From Echinarachnius parma (Eukaryota; Echinodermata; Echinoidea; Clypeasteroida; Echinarachniidae), in contig JBAMJV010001310.1 of assembly GCA_037951105.1 (NCBI GenBank), positions 62,001-126,000 on the forward strand: DNA of 64,000 nucleotides. Reading direction: 5' to 3'. The notes under the pieces are model-generated. The model saw nothing but the letters and a program-made list of their open reading frames with translations, ran no database searches and was not told the DNA's origin. A program made the translations under genes and the position numbers. Within the stretch, counting starts at the first letter, position 1; each line of letters opens with the position of its first letter. Shown here piece after piece: positions 58,672-64,000 of the stretch.

Positions 58672-58739
58672 TTAACCCATTGCCCACAGGAGCCTGGTGG
58701 TGTATGTTTGTTGCGAAATTCTAGTATAGAATGGGTTAA
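58672..58739. mobile_element. Family A mini-element
   Basis: TTAACCCATTGCCCACAGGAGCCTGG ... AAATTCTAGTATAGAATGGGTTAA (in pieces). It is somewhat shorter than the consensus. Confidence 0.6.
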
Positions 58740-59446
58740 GCCTTGACTTAGAAATTCTTAAACCACTCCTGAAACCGGTTACAATTTTGGCTCTTGATGC
58801 GAAACTTGCATTGGCTCTGATTGAGGCCCTAATATAACCTACCGAACTCCACCTCTTGTGAAATTAGGGTACCAGCGTATCAATGTGTTTTGGTCCAAGA
58901 GGTCATTGACCTTTAGACTGCATCCTCCCACAATCTCTTGGCTGTCATCGTCCAGAGTCTGATTTCCAAATTATTGCTGGGTAAACATCGCATTAATCAA
59001 AGTTCTGTTATGGCTGGTTAGAGACAGGCATGCATGTGCAGAAGTCATTTCTTGTCAGACATGCTGGTATGGATGGAGTGTGTGTACATTTCATTATTTG
59101 ATTCTGTGACAAATCAAAGAGTTCCTTTTTTGAATGAGTCTTACACCAGCTAACTATTTCCCCCCACTTTGATATAAAATTCTTCCGGCGTGTGAATTTG
59201 TCGACTAACATTTTCTTTACATTCAATTAAATTGAATTCACTTTGGATTTATTAGCAAAGTAAAAATAATACAAGATGTTATAAAATCATTGTCTATACG
59301 AATCATAATTGGACCTCTAAAAAGGCAGCATGAGCATGTATTTGCTGCCCCAATAGATTCTTAAACTAAAGTCATGATAAGTCCTTAAACTTTCAGAATG
59401 TGAACATTGATACTAATTTTCATTAAAAAATGCATAGACGCCACAT

Positions 59447-59893
59447 CTCTCTTATGTTTTTCTCAGAAAAAGACACATGTATAACCCTGAGAAATGATTT
59501 GAAATTGAAAAAAAATTGAGACTTGTTGCACATCGATACCTAAAAAATAATTATACTCGCTCTCTTATGTTTTTTCTCAGAAAAAGAAACATGTATAACC
59601 CGGAAAAATAATTTGAAATGGAAAAAATTGAGACTGTTGCACGTCGATACCTACAAAATAATTATACTCGCTCTCTTATGTTTTTTCTCAGAAAAAGAAA
59701 CATACATGTATAACCCGGAAAAATAATTTGAAATGGAAAAAATTGAGACTGTTGCACGTCGATACCTAAAAAATAATTATACTCACTCTCTTATGTTTTT
59801 TCTCAGAAAAAGAAACATGTATAACCCGGAAAAATAATTTGAAATGGAAAAAATTGAGACTGTTGCACGTCCTACAAAATAATTATACTCACT
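59447..59893. repeat. Four-copy tandem repeat, period about 112 bp, low divergence
   Basis: CTCTCTTATGTTTTTTCTCA starts at 59447, 59560, 59671 and 59786. Each unit runs through ACATGTATAACCC-G-AAAAT, TTTGAAATGGAAAAAATTGAG and CGATACCTA-AAAATAATTAT. Copies 2-4 are nearly identical; copy 1 is more diverged. Unit 4 lacks a few bases near the end. Confidence 0.9.
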
Positions 59894-60605
59894 AGGAATA
59901 AGTAAATGAAAAAGACATGCTGATTTGGGGGGGAAATTAAGACTTGACTCTGATTACACTTGACATGGTTAGAATTGTATTTTTACAAATCTGAGTTGAC
60001 TAAGGGAGAAGTTCATGACAGTAATGATATCACTTTTGCCTCCTGGGTTCGCGGAAGACAGGTCCTGCAGAACTTCACGCCAAATTGGCCCAGATTTTCC
60101 AGGTCGTCAAATATGAATATCTCCGGGCTGGAGAGGCTCATTTTCAACTCGAGTGATGACAGATGATGGTCCTCGACCATTTTTACAATCATTTTAATAC
60201 ATTATAAAAGGAAAAGATGAAATTATCACATCAAAATACTTAAGATGATGTCAGATGATGTTCATCTACTATTTTCCAAGAATTTACATTAGAATATTGG
60301 AAGAGAAGTGATGATTTGGTATTAACATGTTTATCACTGACAGTTATTGTTATGGTGCATACATACTTTCCATTATACTGGTCGACACCTCAACTTCCAA
60401 TTTCATGGTAGCTGTAAATGAAGTTGAATTAAAAAAGTAGAAATGAAGTGATCATATGAAACTAGTTGTAACATATTTCTTACTGACAGTTTTTCATTCT
60501 CTCAATCTATCTTTCTGTGTTCTGTCATTCCTCATTTGTCTATATTTTTCTTTCTCTCTTTCATAATTATACATCTATATTTCTTTTAAAATTTTGCCCA
60601 CAAAT

Positions 60606-61100
60606 TTTACACACAAAAATGTCATCGTATAGCTAGTTGAGAGCTGACTAGCTAGTCAGCTCTCGACTAGCTATATGACGGAAATTGTGTGTCTGAACGC
60701 TCACTAACGATACGTCATATAAAGAATCATGATTAGCGAAACGGGGGTTTGAGCATCGTTTCGAACGAGAGCTGACTAAAGAATCACTCTCGTTTTGTGT
60801 GTGAACGCTGGGCGATTCGCTAATCATGATTCTTTATACGACAACCGTATAACTGGCCGTGGCTTAGCATGACCGCGTGTTACTTCACTCAGATTTGCGC
60901 TCGCTCACAGATTGACAACAGACAGAAAAAAGACAGCACACTGCGCAGTAGCAAACTGCGCACCTATACGATGTTTCGTTGCAGCTGTTTTGGGATCTTG
61001 TTTTTGTGTGTGTGAACGCTCGTTAGTTTCGTTAATCATGATTCTTTATACGACGTTTCGTTAATCATGATTCTTTATACGACGTTTCGGGATGAATTTG
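60606..61100. mobile_element. Family C foldback element copy 2
   Basis: Shares with 9864-10374 the words GTGTGTCTGAACGCT, CGAGAGCTGACTA-AGAATCA, ACAACCGTA-AACTGGC, GCGTGGCTTA-like, TATACGATGTTT and TGTGTGTGAACG. Near the left end AGCTAGTTGAGAGCTGACTA and its inverse form a hairpin (about 60632-60675). Near the right end GTTTCGTTAATCATGATTC is duplicated in tandem (about 61025-61080). Confidence 0.65.
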
Positions 61101-61174
61101 TTTTGTCACTGTTTGTCACTTGTTTCCATCATTATTAAGTTATTTTGTCTACAGACTTTTAGTATGTCTTTCAT

Positions 61175-61719
61175 TTTAAAGGGGTAGTTTAGTTTTGGTA
61201 AGGCTGAACTTTAGTAGCCAAAACCTGCACAGTAACATTTTAAACTAATAGTTATAACTCCACCATGCTCGAAAGGTATACAAAATTACAAACGACCAAG
61301 TAAAAACGCCTGTTATCATTCAAAAAGAGCCATTAAAACACAAGAGGGCGCTTTTTTAAAAGGCATTGGTTTCAACCATTTTCAACCAAAATTATGCATG
61401 TGATGTTTTGTTGATATAATGATTAAATAGCGAGATCATCAACAACCATTTAAAAAACGCTTTTAAATTTTTTTGAAAAGTGCAAGCATTTTAAAAAAAT
61501 TTTCAAAAAATCATCTAATTATTTGGGCCCCAAATAATTATAAGATCAGATATATTTATTGATATTTCAGCCGTTTCTGGGTCGATTTTGACCAAATAAA
61601 GTTTATTCTGCCATTAAAATTGCATGTTCTCTCAAATTCGACACTCAGTTTTTCATTACCTCACAAAAAAATTGCGATGTGCAGCGCCCTCTCTACCAAA
61701 ACTAAACTACCCCTTTAAA
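61175..61719. mobile_element. 545-bp family F MITE, intact 26-bp TIRs
   Basis: TTTAAAGGGGTAGTTTAGTT + TTGGTA at the left is the exact reverse complement of TACCAA + AACTAAACTACCCCTTTAAA at the right. TTAA sits within both termini. No coding capacity. Perfect arms suggest it is recent compared with its relatives. Confidence 0.85.
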
Positions 61720-61835
61720 CCTAAAGAGACCTCTAGTTTGTCAAGTAGGAAACTTTTTATTAGTCTGATTTTGTTTGCTAGGTAGGAAATCAAGAGTGCA
61801 AAGCATGGGAAATTAATTTTCTGTATTGTCTACCT

Positions 61836-62667
61836 TAAAGGGATAGTTGAGTATTGGTCAAACTTAACATTAGTAACCAAAACCTTCACCATTACGGTAC
61901 AAACTAATAGTTATAACTTCACCATGCTCGAAAAGTATACACAATTACAAACGACAAAGTAAAACCCCTGTTATCATTCAAAAAGAGCCGTTACAACTCG
62001 AAGTGTCAAATTAACTCAGCGCGAAGCACTAGCGTTGTAGGTCCTAATACGGGACTGTATAATGCAGTGTGCGGTAATATGGGACTGTAGTGCAGTGTGC
62101 GGTAATACTATACAGTAGTACGTGTATAGTATGTATCGCAACCATAGAAGTATGACTCCAACACTAGCACTGCCGTTGACGCAAGCTCCATTCGAATTCG
62201 TACGCCTTTCGTTCACAGTCGCGCTAACACACGGAGCGACTGGTCCATGAGGCGCAATATATCACTAATTTTTTGCGAAATAGAAGGACAAATCATAATC
62301 TTAATCCACCCGGTAGTTGGATCACATATTGGAAAGTAAATTGCTGGTAAGTACCGTATAATATGTATAGTTTTAAGCACAATTAGCGTGCACACAAATA
62401 TTTGGTTTCAGTCCTTTATTAGGAGGACATAGAACGCTAGTGCCTCGCACTAGCGTTCTCTAAAAAGTGATACCCGGGCGTCAACCACTTTTATATGATA
62501 TTTTGAAAGTAAATTTCACAACAATTAGAGCATTTGAATGGGAATTATTATTATTTCCCATGTTTTTTTCGATGATCTTTCATATGGAATTGAAATCAGC
62601 CAAATCCGTTACAATTTATGTTGGGGGGGCACTTTGGAAATTACCAAAACTCACCTTTACCTTTAAG
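61836..62667. mobile_element. Family F element with replaced or inserted interior
   Basis: The left 165 bp parallel 61175-61340 closely (GTAACCAAAACCT-CAC, TTATAACT-CACCATGCTCGA, ACAATTACAAACGAC). The right end TTACCAAAACTCACCTTTACC + TTTAA is the matching TIR. From about 62000 to 62470 the interior is unrelated, CpG-richer and bounded by inverted copies of GCACTAGCGTT (62026 and 62445), suggesting a nested element. Confidence 0.6.
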
Positions 62668-62956
62668 AGGCTGTTTTAATTTATCCTTTGTGGTTTGAAC
62701 TTTAGCATGGTTTATATTTGCCCAAAGCTGTGATTTGTTTTTCTTGTCAGAAAAAAGTCATATAGTATTTTAACCTATTGACTATGCAGTTATTGGACTG
62801 TAATCCTGTTATGGAGTTTAGCAAGCTTGTTATCACATAATAGTTCTAATAGGAGTATTGACCGTTTCTAAGGATTTTGTTATTATATTGAAGGTGAAAA
62901 TGCATCAAATAATCATGACAATCGTCTCATCGGTTAAATTTTGTAATGTATTTCAG

Positions 62957-63076
62957 AGAACTTGCAAGAGACTGTGGTGCACAGGATCATCTAAGGGTAT
63001 GCAGACGGGGTGTAGGACACAACATATGCCATGGGCCGATGGGACACCCTGTGGTAGTCACCTTGGCAGTCAACAT
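62957..63076 (+). CDS. ADAMTS9: ADAMTS9/20-like exon e (120 bp): second half of disintegrin-like module
   Basis: The acceptor is AATGTATTTCAG and the donor GTAAGT; both junctions fall between codons. The frame reads RTCKRLWCTGSSKGMQTGCR and TQHMPWADGTPCGSHLGSQH. C-(K/R)-RLWC ... GCRTQH-PWADGT-C is the hallmark of the ADAMTS disintegrin-like domain, with GCRTQH distinguishing the ADAMTS9/20 branch from ADAMTS1/4/5, which carry a (M/V)CQT(R/K)H form there. Four cysteines are conserved. The next exon should complete GKHC--G-CV and begin the first thrombospondin type 1 repeat. It was not found before 64000, where the intron is still open. Confidence 0.96.
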
Positions 63077-64000
63077 GTAAGTATATCAGAAATATCTTGT
63101 AAAACCTCTTTATTTCACAGGTATATAGCCTAAAAGGAACAGTTTCCCCACCAACAATTTACTTTTGATTTTAATATGTTCTCAACACATTAAAACAGAA
63201 TTTCATAAAAATACTTCCAACATTTGCCCTCTGAGCAAGGGAGGAGCATTTATTCAAAGTCACTCGCAATACTGGCTAATCCCAATCATCGGTACAGCAT
63301 GGAGGCTGCCATTATATTTGTTGAAACCAAGATTTTGGATTGTACGCGCTAGAATGTGACGTCAATCACGAACAAATAAGCTCCGCCTCTTTTTGTTTGC
63401 TCTTGCACCTCACAGGGTTAGTGCTCAAACAAAAAGTGAAACGTGAGCCAACAAAATGGGGTGGAGCTTACTTGTTCGGGTTTGACGTCACATTCTAGCT
63501 CAAACAACTCAAAATCATGATTTCAGATAAAATAATGGCAGCCTCCATGCTGTACGTGATAAATGGGATAGACATGTACTGCGAGTGACTTTGAACGATG
63601 CTTCTCCCTTCCTCACAGGACCAATATTTGAAATAGTTGCATGAAATTATGTAGAGAACATAATCAAAAGTAAATAGAAGGTGGGGAAGGTGGGGTCTAA
63701 ATCTAAATGTTGTAAGCCCAAATTGATAATACACAATAAGGTGGGGACAAAACTTTTAGTACTATTAAAGTGGAACTTAGGCTAGGTCCTACTCTGCAGG
63801 TGGTTTCGTGATGGTCCTGTTAAGTGTTAATAAAAAGAATGGCCCTATTGCTGATGACACCAGATTGTGAGCCAAATTGACAAAGATTAGTGCACAAAAA
63901 GCACCAAAGACAATCAAATTAAGCGTCTTTGGTCTATGCGGATGTACAAAGTGCAATCTATTATTACAAGCTCTGTTTATATGAAGACTTTGTCACGGCT
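63077..64000 (+). other. Intron following exon e (continues past the window)
   Basis: The first 65 bases are unique, then the foldback element at 63143-63694. The last 300 bases show no exon. Confidence 0.6.
63143..63694. mobile_element. About 550-bp foldback element beside the exon e donor
   Basis: The left arm (TTTCCCCACC, ATTTACTTTTGATT, TGTTCTC, AGTCACTCGCA, ATGGAGGCTGCCATTAT) is answered in reverse order by the right arm (ATAATGGCAGCCTCCAT, TGCGAGTGACT, GAGAACA, AATCAAAAGTAAAT, GGTGGGGAA). Further in, TAGAATGTGACGTCAA and TTGACGTCACATTCTA are exact inverses, leaving only a small loop near 63400. Nearly the whole element is therefore self-complementary. Confidence 0.85.

Larger units (their letters stand above)
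52868..62956 (+). other. Intron between exons d and e (10.1 kb), repeat-rich
   Basis: Holds a TTAA-ended element (53069), a G-rich minisatellite (54300-55260), a family B MITE (56703), a family A copy (58672), a 112-bp tandem repeat (59447), a family C relative (60606) and two family F elements (61175, 61836). No nested gene recognised. Unannotated unique parts are 53475-54250, 55450-56702, 57095-58671, 58740-59446 and 59894-60605. Confidence 0.6.
28805..63076 (+). other. ADAMTS9: ADAMTS9/20-like metalloprotease gene, internal part (5 exons, 4 complete introns)
   Basis: Five exons join in phase (intron phases 1, 2, 2, 0) into about 186 codons with no stop. They span the second half of an M12B catalytic domain and most of the disintegrin-like module. 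Intron lengths are 6252, 14071, 3301 and 10089 bp, all GT-AG. Members of this branch (vertebrate ADAMTS9/20, nematode GON-1) are secreted zinc proteases that cleave proteoglycans such as versican. They act in tissue remodelling and cell migration, and carry many thrombospondin repeats and a GON domain, which would be beyond this window. The N-terminal exons (signal, prodomain, first half of the protease) were not found in 1-28804. Assignment to the ADAMTS9/20 branch rather than ADAMTS1/4/5 rests mainly on GCRTQH and WSKCSRK; the ADAMTS identity itself is secure. The symbol denotes the closest branch, not a proven orthologue. Confidence 0.9.

Noticed and set aside
59447-59893. Regular 112-bp repeat as a CRISPR array
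   Set aside because: Whole units are repeated without variable spacers, and the DNA is clearly from an animal genome.
1-64000. Autonomous LINE, LTR element or transposase gene
   Set aside because: No open frame longer than 144 codons exists and none shows reverse transcriptase, integrase or DDE transposase motifs.

Overview
This is animal genomic DNA: AT-rich, non-coding for most of its length, and loaded with short inverted-repeat elements, minisatellites and homopolymer G/C tracts. The one gene that can be read with confidence has small exons (41-153 bp) in introns of 3-14 kb, with standard GT-AG junctions. Gene type, repeat style, long poly(G/C) runs and frequent TACATGTA octamers suggest a marine invertebrate deuterostome, most likely an echinoderm. 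That placement is inference; no taxonomic marker is present.

The gene lies on the + strand, with five consecutive exons at 28805-28845, 35098-35203, 49275-49427, 52729-52867 and 62957-63076. Joined in phase, they encode the C-terminal half of a reprolysin (M12B) catalytic domain, including HELGHVFNMLHD and a Met-turn, followed by the ADAMTS disintegrin-like module. The wording ([32 protein letters not shown] split between two entries below, GCRTQHMPWADGTPC) fits the ADAMTS9/ADAMTS20/GON-1 branch best. The signal peptide, prodomain and N-terminal half of the protease must lie on exons that are upstream of the window or that I could not find in 1-28800. The thrombospondin repeats and any GON domain lie beyond 64000. 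A possible end of another + strand gene occupies bases 2-100 with a poly(A) signal at 294, at low confidence.

Layout. 1-28804: no recognisable protein gene apart from the possible terminal exon; MITE-like elements (911-1827, 5984-6488, 6616-7000, 9864-10374, 20734-21272, 22169-22525, 26919-27156), a 22-bp minisatellite (about 10740-11340) and several two-copy local duplications. 28805-63076: the ADAMTS gene and its introns. 63077-64000: the next intron, opening with a large foldback element.

The most unusual structure is around the catalytic exon at 35098. Five partial copies of its 5' half (acceptor side) lie upstream, and two partial copies of its 3' half (donor side, one still reading HELGH) lie downstream, all at about 160-215 bp spacing. 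The disintegrin-like exon at 52729 also has a damaged copy of itself 205 bp upstream with an intact acceptor. A second theme is a group of elements whose ends coincide with TTAA (TTAACCC...GGGTTAA or TTAAAGGG...CCCTTTAA). It includes a roughly 78-bp family with about a dozen copies in 64 kb and one head-to-tail array whose units share single TTAA junctions. I found no autonomous transposase, reverse transcriptase, tRNA, rRNA, CRISPR array or bacterial-type system.
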